In this document: positions 33,457-51,240 of the stretch, in pieces
How the letters are laid out: each line of letters starts with the position of its first letter
Numbering within the stretch: the stretch's first letter is position 1
Origin: Phellopilus nigrolimitatus
Lineage: Eukaryota; Basidiomycota; Agaricomycetes; Hymenochaetales; Hymenochaetaceae
Reading direction: 5' to 3'
Assembly (NCBI GenBank): GCA_021029095.1
Contig: JAJOHG010000009.1
Location: 620,001 to 684,000 of the forward strand
Length of the DNA stretch: 64,000 bases
Notes under the pieces: model-generated
What the model was told of the DNA's origin: nothing
The model's database searches: none
Seen by the model: the letters and a program-made list of their open reading frames with translations, nothing else
Made by a program: the position numbers and the translations under genes

Positions 33457-34051
33457 CAGCGCTTTTACAAAACCTTGTCAGTGCGCGCAAAAAAAAAAAA
33501 AAAGTTGCGGCCCCTCAGGGTGTGCCAAATAAGGCATTATTGCCTATTTGAGCGAAGTCGCGTCGTGTTTTTTTTTTTTTGTCGTCGTTGTACAATGCAT
33601 GCCCTATCGAAAGATCAGTGAGGAATTGAATGTCCGTGCTCTTTGGCTATACAAGACAAGCCATTACTACCCTGATGCACTTGCTGGCATTTTGGCTTCT
33701 CGATAGTAACTAAGATAGTAATATTGTACCTGCATGAGCTCCTGCAGACTAAAGTCTCCCAGAGACGACGGCGATGTAGCTCGCAAACCGGCGAAGTTGA
33801 TGTCAAATTTTGGCTGTACATTGTGCGGGTGCCTCTGCATAATTCCACTGACTCCAGTTCTGCATCTACGAGCTGCTCGACACGGACAGTGTGCTGCACG
33901 ACACAACAAACTGCACATTGCAGCACAATGGACGAGGCAATCACGACGCGACTTCGCTCAAATAGGCAATAATGCCTTATTTGGCACACCCTGAGGGGCC
34001 GCAACTTTTTTTTTTTTTTGCGCGCACTGACAAGGTTTTGTAAAAGCGCTG
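33457..34051. mobile_element. MITE with ~115-bp inverted repeats inside D1
   Basis: The arms 33457-33575 and about 33935-34051 are near-perfect inverted copies starting CAGCGCTTTTACAAAACC, and each includes a ~15-nt A/T run. TA flanks both ends (33455-33456; 34052-34053). The ~360-bp centre has a coding-like minus-strand stretch (LGDFSLQELMQVQYYYLSYY), possibly a captured gene scrap. No transposase. Confidence 0.85.
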
Positions 34052-34059
34052 TAATTCTG

Positions 34060-34450
34060 TAATCAAAGTGCAAGTTATTTTTGCTAAGATCAGGAGTTCA
34101 AGTGTAAAAGGAGGAAAAAGAGGAGAGGAAGAGGAGAGAGACAGCAAGCATACATGTATGTAGAGGCACGCAGCATTATGATCAGTTCGCACGGGGGGGC
34201 AGCCCCATGCGGCTGGTCACGTGATAGACTTTTGGGAACCTATCATGGTAATTTGCTCCCTAAATTTTTTTATAATATTTTTGGCAAAAGTGCAGGATTT
34301 ACTTGCTGGGCTCAGGAGTTCAAGTTTTTTTTTTTGCGGAGGGAGGGAGACGTCTGCATGCCTCGAAGGCATGCACCATTTACGGCCAGTTCTCACGGGG
34401 GGGGGGGGGGGCCACACAGCCACATGTGGCAAGTCACATGATAGCTTTTT
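34060..34450. repeat. Imperfect ~200-bp tandem duplication with homopolymer runs
   Basis: The block 34060-34230 recurs at about 34280-34450: CAGGAGTTCAAG, purine-rich GGAGGGAGAG, G-runs (7 and 17 G), then GTCACGTGATAG or GTCACATGATAG and TTTTGGGA. It lies in D1 sequence. No coding signal. Confidence 0.65.
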
Positions 34451-34619
34451 GGGAGTAAGAGGGAGCTTCGCTCCCAATTAATGCATATGGCCAAAATCCG
34501 TATTCACTATTCGATACCGGATTTTATGAATAATTTGGCGGGGATGGAGTCGGTTCCACCGTTTTGTATTCATTAATAGCCCATATTCGTTATTATTCAC
34601 TATTAGATAGTCGACTGTA

Positions 34620-40478
<5,859 letters not shown>

Positions 40479-42632
40479 ATGGGATCCTCCTCGTTTGTGG
40501 ACGACGATGTCTCCGTCGCAAAGGGTGCCCTCCCGGACGTCGACCCCGCCGAGGAGCGGCGCATTGTCCGCAAGCTGGATTATTGCCTCATTCCTATCAT
40601 GTCCTTGTTCTATTTTCTGTCTTTTCTGGTGTGTTTCTTTATTCATTCATTTTTGTTTTTGACCGTTTCTTCGTGCAATTTTTTAAAACCGATTTAGGAC
40701 CGTGCCAATATCGGTACTGCTAATTTTTCGATGAATTTCGAAGCGAAACCACTGATGGAGGTTTCACCCCAGGGAACGCCCGAGTGGCAGGCTTGCAGGC
40801 GGACTTGGGTCTCACAGACACGCAGTACCAAATATGCGTCACCGTGCTCTATGTGTACGAAGATCATAACCTCACTCTTTCGAGCCTCTATTTAACTGAC
40901 GCCCGCGCAGACCATACATCGTCGCCGAGATCCCGTCGAATCTCCTTCTCCGCAAAATCGGGCCCAACATTATGATGCCCACGATCCTTACGCTCTGGGG
41001 CATGATCTGCGCGCTCCAAGGTCAGTTCCTTACTTGCCTAGGTTTATTGGATCCTGATTTTTGTCTGGGAATCTTTGAAGGCGCCGTGACCTCGTACGCC
41101 GGCCTGGTGGTGGTGCGCGCGTTCCTCGGCCTCGTCGAGGGACCCATGTTTCCCGGCATCGTGCTCTATCTCTCCGGGTTCTACACCCGCAAAGAGCTCT
41201 CCCTCCGGTACGCAGCCTCTCTTTTAATTTTTCTTTTCTTTCTCTACGTTCGTCTGACGCTCCGCGCGCAAGGATCGCGCTCTTCTTCTCGACCGCATCG
41301 CTCTCCGGCGCGTTCTCCGGCCTGCTCGCCGCCGCGATCGAGAACATGGACGGCATGCGCGGCCGGCCCGGCTGGGCGTGGATCTTCATCCTGGTCAGTT
41401 CCTCGCACTCGAATTCGTATGTACTCCAGACGGCTCAACCAGCTCGACGCGCAGGAGGGCCTGTTCACGGTCCTCGTCGGCCTCAGCGGGTTCTTCCTCG
41501 TCCCCTCGACGCCGCAGGACGTGCGCTTCCTCACACAAGCCGAACGCGAGTAAGCACGCCCACGCCTTTCTCCCCTAGGCACGCCCCAGCTGACTACGCT
41601 CCCCCTCCAGCACCGTCAGCCGGCGCCTGCTGCACGACCACCCAGCGGCGGCGTCGCGCTTCTCCTTCCGCGAAGTGGGCCGCTCGGCGGCCTCGCCGCA
41701 CGTCGTGCTCACCTTCATCGCCCTCTTTTTGAACGGCACGACGCTCTACGGGCTCGCGCTCTTCCTGCCGTCGATCGTGAACCAGCTCGGCTTCAGCGCG
41801 ACGCGCACGCAGCTCATCAGCGTCGGCCCGTTCGCGGCGGGGTTCGTCGGTGAGCCTCCGAATCGCGCCTGATTAATTCGTATGGAGGCTGATATGGTGG
41901 GTGCGCTCTGCAGTGACATTGGTCAGCTCGTACCTCTCCGACCGCTACCAGCGGCGCGCCGCGCTCGCGACGGTCAACGCACTCATCGCCACCGCGGGCT
42001 TTGTCCTCTTTCTCCGTGCGTCTTCGCTCCCCCTTCTGAAACTCTTACCTGAGCTCACGGCCCCGCGCAGGCTCGACGACGACGAGCGGCGCGTACGGCT
42101 CGCTCTTCCTGTCCGTGTCGGGCACGTACGCGCTGCCGCCCGTGCTCTCCGCGTGGATGGCGAACAACTCCGAGCCGCACTACCGCCGCGCGACGAGCGT
42201 CGCGCTCGGATTCGTCGCCACCAACGCCGTGCGTGCCCGTCTGCTTTCTTTCTCCCCCGCCGACACAATTCGTTAAAGTATCTTTGTTGTTTCTTTATGC
42301 AGGGCGGCATCCTCAGCACGTGGAGCTTCCCCAAGAAGGAAGGCCCGCGCTTCGTGCGCACGACCATCATGGACATCACATTGTGCGCCCCCCTCCCCCT
42401 TCTCCCGTCGCGCTTTCTTGCTCACCGCCCCTGCAGCTCCGTGCTCATCGTTGTCTTCGCGCTGCTCAACGTGCTCTACCTCTCGTGGGCGACGCGCACG
42501 AAGCACCGGCGCCGCGCCGCGCTGCTCGCGCCGTACGTCTCCGATTCCGGGCCCGGCGCCCCCGAGGACGGCGGGCCGCGCGCCTGGGCGGAGCTGGGCG
42601 ACCGCCACCCGGACTTCCGCTACGCGCTGTGA
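40479..42632 (+). CDS. MFS transporter, Dal5/allantoate-type (anion:cation symporter family)
   Basis: It starts MGSSSFVDDDVSVAKGALPD at 40479. About ten short introns interrupt it: exon 1 is 40479-40628, exon 2 only 16 nt (40698-40713, DRANI), exon 3 40773-40854. The spliced protein has the 12-helix MFS layout. Family motifs are LDRANIGNARVAGLQADLGL after helix 1, PYIVAEIPSNLLLRKIGPN in helix 2-3, and GLVEGPMFPGIVLYLSGFY with the R/K-E-L loop. Helices 7-12 follow (HVVLTFIALFLNGTTLYGLA, SYLSDRYQRRA), and the tail ends ELGDRHPDFRYAL. DRAN and PSN motifs mark the Dal5/Tna1 group, importers of small organic anions (allantoate, nicotinate and others). The exact substrate cannot be told. No break seen. 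Confidence 0.92.
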
Positions 42633-43635
42633 CCTTGTTTTTCGTGTTATTTCTTTATTTGCTTGTTTTTATTCTGGCTCCGCGAAGAGCGGTGGCGGTG
42701 TGTTAGGGTAGGTATTGCAGCTTCCGCTTCGGCCGTCCGGCTCGTGTATTTGGGGGCGGACTGGCTATCGACGAAGCGTTAATGATGATGGCACGAACAG
42801 ATTAATGGCACAGGTCTCTTGCATGTAACATGTGCAGAACACGCAAAAAATTAGCAGAGGCGGGCTAAGGAACAGTGACCGTGAGGCGTGGGATACGTGT
42901 GCTACTTCGGACGCGTTGTTGACGTCTTTGTACGCGTTTGGGCGGAACCTCGCTTTCAGAGCGCTCATCGTCGTGACGCAACGATACGGCTCTGCTGTCT
43001 GTCATATGAACAGTACTATAATATGGTTCGAGAACTCGGCTTGATGTTAAGTCAGGCTCGCATGAGTGGAACACCACTCCGAACAGCTTGCCCAGGCACT
43101 AATAGTCACGGAGAGCAACCGGAGTATTTCAAATATCACGTATGTCTCTAGCAGCGGTACGTAAAGCAACATAAAATTAGGAAGGCCCGTCTGCAGTAGA
43201 CAATCTGTCAAAGGACAAACATCAGATCATTTGCATGACTGGGACAATTATATTCATCTCTCGAGAGCTTTCGGGTCAAGGTCGACACGGGGTCAAGGCG
43301 GTCCAGCTTGATCTGACCCGTCAGCAACTGACGCGACCTCTGCGAATACTACCCCTGAGACAGTATCCTATTTACATGTGGTAACTAATACTGATACAAA
43401 CGCAAACGCATCCGTGCTCTCGTCCGTCTCATAGAAATGATAAAATCGTTCTGGTCATTAACAAATGCTCAATAAGCTACATATGGTTGCAATCAATTTG
43501 TAATACACAACAGGGCATCTAGTCCGTTCTGAACGTCTAATGATAAGTAACAGGTATACATTGTCCATCACAGTGCAAGAGAAAGAGGAATCCAAGATTA
43601 ACGGAGAGGGACATATATTTTCAATGATCAGAGCC
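42633..43635. other. Intergenic between convergent MFS and 5-phosphatase genes
   Basis: No coding signal supported. Short ORFs on both strands look random. It must hold the 3' ends of both flanking genes. Confidence 0.5.
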
Positions 43636-46600
43636 TCATACAGCCTCCTGCGCGACGAAGAACAGGTGCGTGTTCTCCAGCAGCACGCGCTGCTGCTCGC
43701 CCCAGAGGCGCTCGACGTCCACCCGGGCGCGCGCGCGCGCAGCGGCGTCGACAGCCTTGACCGTCACACGGAAGCCCGCAGAGACGGGCCGGTGGTCGCT
43801 CACGTTCGCCTCGTAGCGGCGGTAGTGCAGGCTCGCAACGCGCGCTGGGTCGCGTGCGCGGTACAGGATGCGGTCGCACCACGCGGGCACGCGCCGCTTT
43901 TCCGACGAGTCGTACTCGCCCGAGCGGCGGTCGTACTTGTACGTCGGCGCGAACGTGATTGGAGCCTCGACGAACGAGCGCAGTCGGAAGCCGCGGTTGA
44001 AGCGCATTTCCTTCAGGAGCTGGTCGTGTGTGAGGAGATGCTCGAACTGCCCCGCACTTATGGCGGAGATGGCCGCATCTCGACGTTGTTCGATGCGGTA
44101 GTTGAGATCGCCGTTGAGCTGAGAGCCATCGTCAGCCACATCTCCTATGATTACCTCTGCCAAGAGTACTCACGAAGACAATTTCATGGTCCAGAACCAT
44201 CGAACCGTCCCCTCCACCGACATACGCGATGTAGTCTCCATTGCAGCCTGAACGAGGAAACACCTCTTTCTCTTCAAGCACTGCAGCAACATCGGCGTTG
44301 CGCGCCCGGACATGGTGTTGTCCAGCCGCCAAGTGACAGTTAATGAAGCAAATAGAGGAGTCGTCGATGACTAGACGAGCAACAATGCCTCCCTAAAAAA
44401 AGTCGTCATGAGTACAGTCGACAATTTCCGTGATGGAGAGACCAACCTTGTTGCCATACATGCCACCGATGCCGCGCTTCACAGTCGTGATTGAGACATC
44501 GTTGAGACCCTTCCGCTCCGAGGACTTGATAAATATACACGTGAACAGACCGACGAGGTTCTCCGCGTGCACGACGGTGTACGGGCAATCAGGGGGCATT
44601 GCGAGGCGGACGGCGAGAATAAGACGGTCGTGCCACATCTTGTACGAGCGTGACACCTTCTCCGAGATCGAGCCATCCGCAGCCTTCTTCTTCCCGCCCA
44701 GCAAAACCGTCTTCGCCGCCATCTTCCGACTCTCAAGATCAATCAGTTCCTGGAAGCCGAACGCGATGATGTCGGGCGAGTCGACGGAGCCCAGCACGCT
44801 ATCTAGGAAGTTGGTGTTCTCCACGCACCCTGTGAGAGCGTCCGGCTTGGCGGCATCGACGTTCCAGGAGACCAGAAGTACGTTCAGAGGTCGGAAAGAA
44901 GAGAACGACGGTTCGCGTTGCAGCAGCTCATTGTCTTGAAAAGAAAGGAAAAGAGTCATAAGTAAAATGACGAAGAGGGGTGAAAAAAGAGTATACCGAT
45001 CCAATCCACGCCTAACAAGCCGTCCCAGAATCTTGCCGTCTCGTCCCTCCCGACACTGATTACCGAGAGCTGTCCGCATTTCTCAATACTATACGGATCC
45101 ACAAAGAGCTTCTGTACCGGTAAGCCTGAGTGTGCCATCCAGTTGTTCGTGACCACCCATGGCCTGTGCTCGACGTCGAACGCAGAGATCATGCCTTTCC
45201 TCCCGCCCGCCCATAGACGGTCACCCACGCCCTCTAGACACAAGACATCCGACGCCGAGACTTTGACGACTTCGACGCATGCCGGAGTCCCGTCCTCGGT
45301 TTTCAGATCCCAAACAGTGATGAACCCGCCCTCGTGACCGAGGTAGACCTTATCCGGATGCGACTGAAGGACCGCGCCCGACGTGACTGCGCCGACGTTT
45401 TCAAGCGGGAGTAGCGACTTGACGCCTGACGTCGTCGTTTGCGCCATGACATCGCATACGCGCACGACCGGGCCTCGCGCAGAGGCAGTGCCGTTTGTGT
45501 GGGCGCCCGCGGAGCCGGGACCACCGGACGTCCACAACAATCCGCCGAGGATTTTCGCGAAATTCTGCTTGTCCGCGATGCGCATGACGCGCGGTGTCCC
45601 GTGCGCGAGCATTGTCGCACAACCGCCCGCATCGGGCTCAGACGCAGGCGCGAACACGAGCACTTTACCATGCTCGTCGAGCGAGGCCATGGAACGGCTA
45701 TGTCGGAAGAGGTGCGTCACGGGTGCGCTATGTGCACCGAAGCGTAAGGTCGTGACACCGCCCGTCTGTGCGTCGAGCTCCCAAATTGTGCCGTCCTTCG
45801 TGCCGAGCCACACGAAGCGCCCACGGTCGGCTTCGGCGCCAACATCAGCGGGGCGGAATTCCATGCAGGTCACGCGCGGGTCTTTTCCGCGCCAATCGAA
45901 GCCGGCATCCTTGAGGTCGATATTATGAAGCGGGGACTCGGAGCGGTTGAGATCGAAGACCTTGATGTGGTGATGCGCTACGACGACGAACGAGCCGGCA
46001 ACGGCGATGACGCCCGAGTGCGCCGTGACATGTACCCGGGCGTGAGCAAACGCTGGCTTACCCGGGAGCGGAGGACGGCGCGATGAGTGGCTCGAATCTG
46101 GCAGGAGGTCGGTCAAGCGTCCGTTCTTGGCCGTCTCTTCCTCCTCGCCAGACTCGGACTCGGAACCTTCGTTGGAAGGCGGTCGTCGTGGGGGCGGCAG
46201 CTTTTCGCCAATACCAATTGTGCGCACGGGCGGAGGCGCGAAGGCAGAATTCCCAATAGGCTTGCGCTCCATAGTCGGAGGCGCAGACTGGATTCCGTCA
46301 CGGGGATCCTGCGACCGTCCTTGACCAGGCAAATTTTGCGTTGTGATGGGAGGGCTGCGGCGTGCCGGGAGCGGAGGCGGGACTTGCAGAGTGGGTGTGC
46401 TTGCAGCACTGCTACTAGACTCATTACCCATAAGAGGACTAGGTTCGGCGAGCGCGACGTTCGGCGGCAGCGAGGTGTGCCGAGGAGGGGCACGGATAGA
46501 CAGTCGTTTGGGGGGAGAGGGCGGCGGACGCTGCATCAAATCCATGCTGGAAATACCACTACTGGAGTCTGAAGAGGGGCTCCGGCTATGCGGACTAGAT

Positions 46601-47420
46601 AAATTAGTCTCAGATGAGTTTTGGAAGGGTCGAGAAGGCAAGGGCGGAGCCGTGGGCGTAAGTTGGTGTGGTTGCTCCGCATCGTCATCGAATCGAATCA
46701 AGACGCCTGAAACCGAACGCCGTTGCTGTTGATGCTGCGGACGGGGTTGGGGGAGAAAAGAGGAGTGTGACGAGACGCGATTTGGCTGCGGCTGTCGCGT
46801 AGACGGCAGATTGGGTGATGATGCTATTCCTGTACTGTATACAATAAACTCAGATGAATTCTTTCCGGGCAAAGCCTGCAAAGTACTCACGCAAATTTGG
46901 AACGAAGAGAGGCTACACTATTCGTCTCTGCGCTGTCGTCGGCTGAGGCGGCGGCGACGGCGGGGGCAGCAGCAGGAGGTGGGGGCGGCTTGCGCGTTAT
47001 CAGCGCCGGCTTGTTCAAACTTTGCATACCATTAAATGCAGAAGCAGGGGCAGGACGAAGCACAGGAGATGCGAGTGGCTTCGGAGAACGCGGCGCAGGC
47101 GGCGGGGGCGGCGGAGGTCGTCTGCCGACCTTCAAGTCGGACGACGAGCTCGCGGAGCGCAGATGGTGGTGCGCGAAGGGTGCCTGCGCCTCGGCATCGA
47201 CCTCGCTGTTCGATGACGCGCGGGGTCTACTCGATCCAGGCGAGAGAAGGTCGGGATGGTTGTCGTAAACCTTGGTGGACGTCGATGCTTGCGGTGCGGA
47301 CCGCGTCGGCGTCGGGGTCAGTGTCGGTGTCGGTGTCGGTGAGCTCGCGAGCTTCTCAAACTTGCTGCGCAGCGCGCTGACGGCGAGCGGCTGCTCGTTC
47401 TCTGGGCTGTCCGCAGACAT
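43636..47420 (-). CDS. Inositol polyphosphate 5-phosphatase with N-terminal beta-propeller
   Basis: Exons on the minus strand: 46891-47420, 44998-46834, 44447-44934, 44174-44392 and 43636-44118, about 1185 aa. The N-terminal ~330 residues are Pro/Ser/Thr-rich and disordered (TPTPTLTPTPT, PPPPPPPAPRSPKP). A WD40-like propeller follows (about 450-780: VTCMEFRPADVG, WLGTKDGTIWELDAQTGGV, VYLGHEGGFITVWDLKTEDG, RDETARFWDGLLG). The catalytic domain has LLVSWNVDAAKPD, IIAFGFQELIDL, GGMYGNK-GGIVARL, INCHLAAGQ, LNGDLNYRIEQRRD and RRVPAWCDRILYR, which cover the metal and phosphate-binding motifs of the family. It would hydrolyse the 5-phosphate of phosphoinositides or inositol phosphates at membranes or in the cytosol. 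Propeller plus 5-phosphatase is known in fungi and plants. It ends FFVAQEAV. Confidence 0.92.
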
Positions 47421-47737
47421 AGCAGTGCGAGCTCATAGGTGAGTAAGTACAAGTTTCGCGTCGAGGTCGTTGTACAGCGCGACGACCACAAGTAGTGGCG
47501 CGATTTACTACATTTGGAAAGAAAGGGTTAGGGTTGATTGTTTTGTACTCATCTTAATAATTCAATCCTACGATAACTATAAGACGTACAGCATTTAAGA
47601 TGTGCAACCCGGCACTAAGATGGTTGTATAAGAGCGACTGTAATTTTATTTTCGATTACTAAGACTCGACAGCAGACATCGGCCATAGTTATGTGGCTTA
47701 GCAGTGATGTAATGCATGTGCTACGTTATAAAATATG
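47421..47737. other. Upstream region of the 5-phosphatase gene
   Basis: AT-rich with no coding signal. It holds the promoter of the minus-strand gene and the left flank of the hairpin element. Confidence 0.5.
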
Positions 47738-48518
47738 CTTATTGCCGTTTTCATAATTGTTGGCGGAGTTCGAAATATCAACTTTTTTGGCCTCAAAGCT
47801 TCAAAAATATGCGGCTCACTCAATTCTTCACATTTTTCTTTCATTCAAGTTGATAAATGGTTGTATATACTGTATCTAGCATCTGATGTATAAAAATAAT
47901 GCACTTTTTAGAATGGATGTGCTGATCTCTGAAATCAGGCAGTGCATACATGCTCTCAAAAAATGTCAAAACATCTTGAATTTTTGCAGCTTCAGTTTTG
48001 AAGCTGTTGACATGGTTACTTCTGCAGAACACTTATATAGATGCTCTTTAGATATTATAAGCTCTATTTTTCTGCAGGAGGTTGATGGCAAGGTGCAATT
48101 CGCCAACTACTTGGGCAGCAGAAATCCAGAAAACCAAGACCAGATAAATTCATGTATGGAAGGCTATTGCAACATCATTCAAAAAAAAGTAAGACTTACA
48201 ATCACTAAATGACAACTATTTAAGTGTTCTGCAGAAATAACCATGTCAATAGCTTCAAAACTGAAGCTGCAAAAATTCAAGATGTTTTGACATTTTTTGA
48301 GAGCATGTATGCACTGCCTGATTTCAGAGATCAGCACATCCATTCTAAAAAGTGCATTATTTTTATACATCAGATGCTAGATACAGTATATACAACCATT
48401 TATCAACTTGAATGAAAGAAAAATGTGAAGAATTGAGTGAGCCGCATATTTTTGAAGCTTTGAGGCCAAAAAAGTTGATATTTCGAACTCCGCCAACAAT
48501 TATGAAAACGGCAATAAG
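47738..48518. mobile_element. Hairpin (foldback) MITE with two 298-bp arms
   Basis: The left arm 47738-48035 and right arm 48221-48518 are inverted copies with only a few differences by eye (for example GTTACTT/GTTATTT and GCTGTTG/GCTATTG). A 185-bp spacer separates them. The ends are CTTATTGCCG...CGGCAATAAG. I cannot define a clean target duplication. Mirror ORFs (MYKNNALFRMDVLISEIRQC in both arms) come from the symmetry and may be a captured coding scrap. Confidence 0.85.
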
Positions 48519-49207
48519 ATAGTATTTCCGTGACACTATTTTTGTCTACAGTCTTTAGTATGTCCCTAATTTGGTAATTTGACACCTCGGTCTTGTACTG
48601 AGGTTCCAACTACCTGCATTTAGCTGGACTTCTTTGCAGATGCCGGACTTCTTTGCAGAGACTTTCATTATGCATACAACGCCTCCGATGTACTAGTCTA
48701 TGATTTCGATTATAAGTCTACGAGAAGTCACCCACTTGTGGATCAGGTTAACTGAACAGTACGACAATATCGGCCAGCGTATTGACTGCATTAATAAAAG
48801 GATCCTGACAATATTTACTGCATGTATGGAATTTCGAAACGTTTTGGCCACCACAATGATGAAAGTCAATGTTTCAAACTTTGCAGTTGTTTTTGCAAAC
48901 GGCAAGACGAGCTTCCAAAAAGTCATCGAGTTTGTATATGGGATGCGGATTTTGTCACACGTGTATTTTTACGAACAAAGTTGACTTTGTTTGGACTCAC
49001 GTGGTATATATAGTATACCTTACGACCTCAGTGTTAGCCCATCTTCATTCTTTTTCGCTTCCGACCGATTGCGGAAACACAGACGTTCGTTACTGACTGT
49101 GAGTTACGCCGCTACTTGTGTCCCCTAACAGGCAAACATTGACAATTCTGATGTCATAGACAAGCGTAGATAAGTTCCCTCCTTTGATTATTCCCCCCTC
49201 ATCGCGC
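48519..49207. other. Spacer and upstream region of the F-box gene
   Basis: No supported gene. 49055-49207 is duplicated at about 57130-57285 (CGTTCGTTACTGACTG, AGTTACGCCGCT, CAGGCAAACA), so it belongs to the F-box/P450 segmental duplication. Confidence 0.55.
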
Positions 49208-50599
49208 ATGAAAACTCCCGTCCAGAAGTTTCCAGTTGAACTTCTGAATAGTATCTTCCAATACTGTCTCCCACAAAAGTTTGGGCCTGATTCTGCTCCA
49301 CTCGTTCTCGCTCAAGTCTGTCAGCAGTGGCGACAAGTTACTCTGGAAAACCATGAACTCTGGGCAAAGTTATACATAGACAACCACGCTGTTCGCCGTC
49401 GAAACACCTTGGACTTACTGGATATCTGGCTCAAGCGATCTGGCAGGCGGTTGATTGACGTGAATATCGACTTCAGTATATCCGGTGGCAACACAAAAAC
49501 CTTCACTCTGGAACAATATCATAAAAAGCAAAGGGTTGACAGGAAGCTTTTATCACTTTTGTACCGACATTCCAGTCATACTAGGTCCTTTCAGGGAATC
49601 TTGTCTCCATCTCTTGCTTCGGAATATCCGATTCATAAAATGAAGTTATTGGAGGTTTTGCATCTGACTGGAGAATCCGAGTGCTCTTTATCTTCACTGC
49701 CTAGTCTAGCTTTATTGACGCAAATACCGACACTTCGACACCTTTCTTTACAAGATGTTGGGCTCGATCTACGATCCCTTCATAGTCAGACCCAGCTCAC
49801 TCGACTCGAACTTTCGGGGTGCAATCCGTCAGGACTAGGCCCCCATACAGCCATTGACCTCCTAAATGCATTGCCTGACTTGCAGGTAGTATATCTTGCC
49901 CTCGACCACTCAGATGGCTCCGAGCACCGCCCCACGCTCGATCGGCTGCGTCTTCCTGCTCTGCGTCACCTCTACATCAGCTGGAATTGGGCAGACACCG
50001 TCGACTCACGTTATCTCCTCGGCCAATTCTACGCTCCGCATCTGGAGCGCCTTGCGCTTAAGGGTACTCTGCAAGAGATGACGGGTATTTGGGACGCGCT
50101 CCTCTTGTTCATCCTCGCGAGCGACTCCCCGTCGCTCACGCACCTCGCGATCGGCGACATAGGCGCGACAGACGTTTCTCTCCTCGATGTGCTACGGGTT
50201 ACGCCTTCGCTGACGCACCTCACAGTCAACCATGCGCTTGTACATCCGCATCTTCTGCAGGCGCTCGTGTGGGACGTGCACAAACCGGAAGCGCAACTTG
50301 TGCCCCGTCTGACCTCATTGCGTTTCGGCGCATGCGAGGACTTCGAGGCATCTGACATACTCCCTGTGCTGCAAAGCCGCTCTGGCACGAGTATAGCTTC
50401 GCCTGAGGGAGTCAGTTGCCTTGAGGAGGTTGACCTGCGCCAGTGTTCTGGGCTCAGGCGGGAGGACGAAAAATACATACTCGCCACGGGTATCCGTAAA
50501 ATTGCTTTAGATACAGAAGAGACTCTTCTCTCTCCCTTTGGCGGACTTTTCCATTTCCTGAGATTTGAAGAGTCACATCACGATTTCTTCGTGGATTAG
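49208..50599 (+). CDS. F-box/LRR protein, single exon (463 aa)
   Basis: The first in-frame ATG is at 49208 (MKTPVQKFPVELLNSIFQYC); the frame is open a little upstream without ATG. Residues about 5-55 form an F-box (FPVELLNSIFQYCLP..., LVLAQVCQQWRQVTLENHELW), the Skp1-binding motif of SCF ubiquitin ligases. Leucine-rich repeats follow (LLTQIPTLRHLSLQDVGLDL, HLERLALKG, PSLTHLAIGDIGATDVSLLD, PSLTHLTVNHALV, CLEEVDLRQCSGL). Large families of such proteins are common in Agaricomycetes. The target is unknown. The frame is intact. A copy of its 5' end only lies at 57130-57315. Confidence 0.87.
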   Translation: MKTPVQKFPVELLNSIFQYCLPQKFGPDSAPLVLAQVCQQWRQVTLENHELWAKLYIDNHAVRRRNTLDLLDIWLKRSGRRLIDVNIDFSISGGNTKTFTLEQYHKKQRVDRKLLSLLYRHSSHTRSFQGILSPSLASEYPIHKMKLLEVLHLTGESECSLSSLPSLALLTQIPTLRHLSLQDVGLDLRSLHSQTQLTRLELSGCNPSGLGPHTAIDLLNALPDLQVVYLALDHSDGSEHRPTLDRLRLPALRHLYISWNWADTVDSRYLLGQFYAPHLERLALKGTLQEMTGIWDALLLFILASDSPSLTHLAIGDIGATDVSLLDVLRVTPSLTHLTVNHALVHPHLLQALVWDVHKPEAQLVPRLTSLRFGACEDFEASDILPVLQSRSGTSIASPEGVSCLEEVDLRQCSGLRREDEKYILATGIRKIALDTEETLLSPFGGLFHFLRFEESHHDFFVD

Positions 50600-50889
50600 A
50601 AGTATTTTACCCCAATTTCTCCTAACGATCAAGTCTACTACTAGGCTTAGCTCGTGCAGACTATACGAAGCAGAGGGCGATAATAAGCGGGTCGTGCTGG
50701 ACGACGGCATGAAGGTGTTGGGGTAATGATTGAGGGGCACAAGCAATGCGTGTAGTAAAATGGCCTGTGAGAGATGAATGTATATTCGCGTCTAAGCCCC
50801 CTCTCCAAGCCTGTTATCGACATGCAATTCATGACTCCGCCATTTTCGATCAACAATTCAGAATGCTTTATTATCTCCCTATCTTTCAA

Positions 50890-51240
50890 CATGTACATAC
50901 TAGATGTTGTATAAGTAGCATGGTATAAGTAGCAGAATAGTAATTTGCCAGTACGCTAGAACGGAGATAACCACATCTTCCCCACGAACAGAAGGCGTGC
51001 CGAAATTCTCCTCCGTCCACGCGCCCTCAGCACCCACACCCCTTCACGCCCTCCTCCAGGCCAGAGACAACCTCGATGTCGTACCTCTCCATCCACGTCC
51101 TTAGCACAAGGTTCCGCTCGAGCTTCTCGCTGGATGGCACGGCATCAGCACGACTCATCCACATCCACCATTGACAACCTACATAATCGGACTCGCGATG
51201 AGGATCCACTAGAGCATCGTTCTCATGGTTGTGTCTACAC
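50890..51240 (-). pseudogene. C-terminal remnant of a P450, paralogue of 57367-59103
   Basis: The sequence 50890-51120 matches 57314-57550, which encodes the last part of the P450 there (WMERYDIEVVSGLEEGVKG and the ENFGTPSVRGEDVV end can be read). Small deletions near 50980 and 51040 break the frame, and homology stops soon after 51130. No heme-binding region remains. A dead copy. Confidence 0.8.

Larger units (their letters stand above)
6838..34617. mobile_element. D1: outer TA-flanked DNA transposon hosting the whole nest
   Basis: The left end starts CAGTCGACTATCTAATA at 6838, preceded by TA. The right end is its inverted copy (TATTAGATAGTCGACTG) ending at 34617 and followed by TA. Terminal inverted repeats are about 26 bp with one mismatch, and a further weaker match (GTATTCATTAA) lies inside. 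With nested insertions removed, its own sequence is 6838-7206 plus 33113-34617 less the MITE, roughly 1.3 kb. No transposase is visible, so it is non-autonomous. CAG ends plus TA target suggest the Tc1/mariner-pogo superfamily. Confidence 0.75.
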
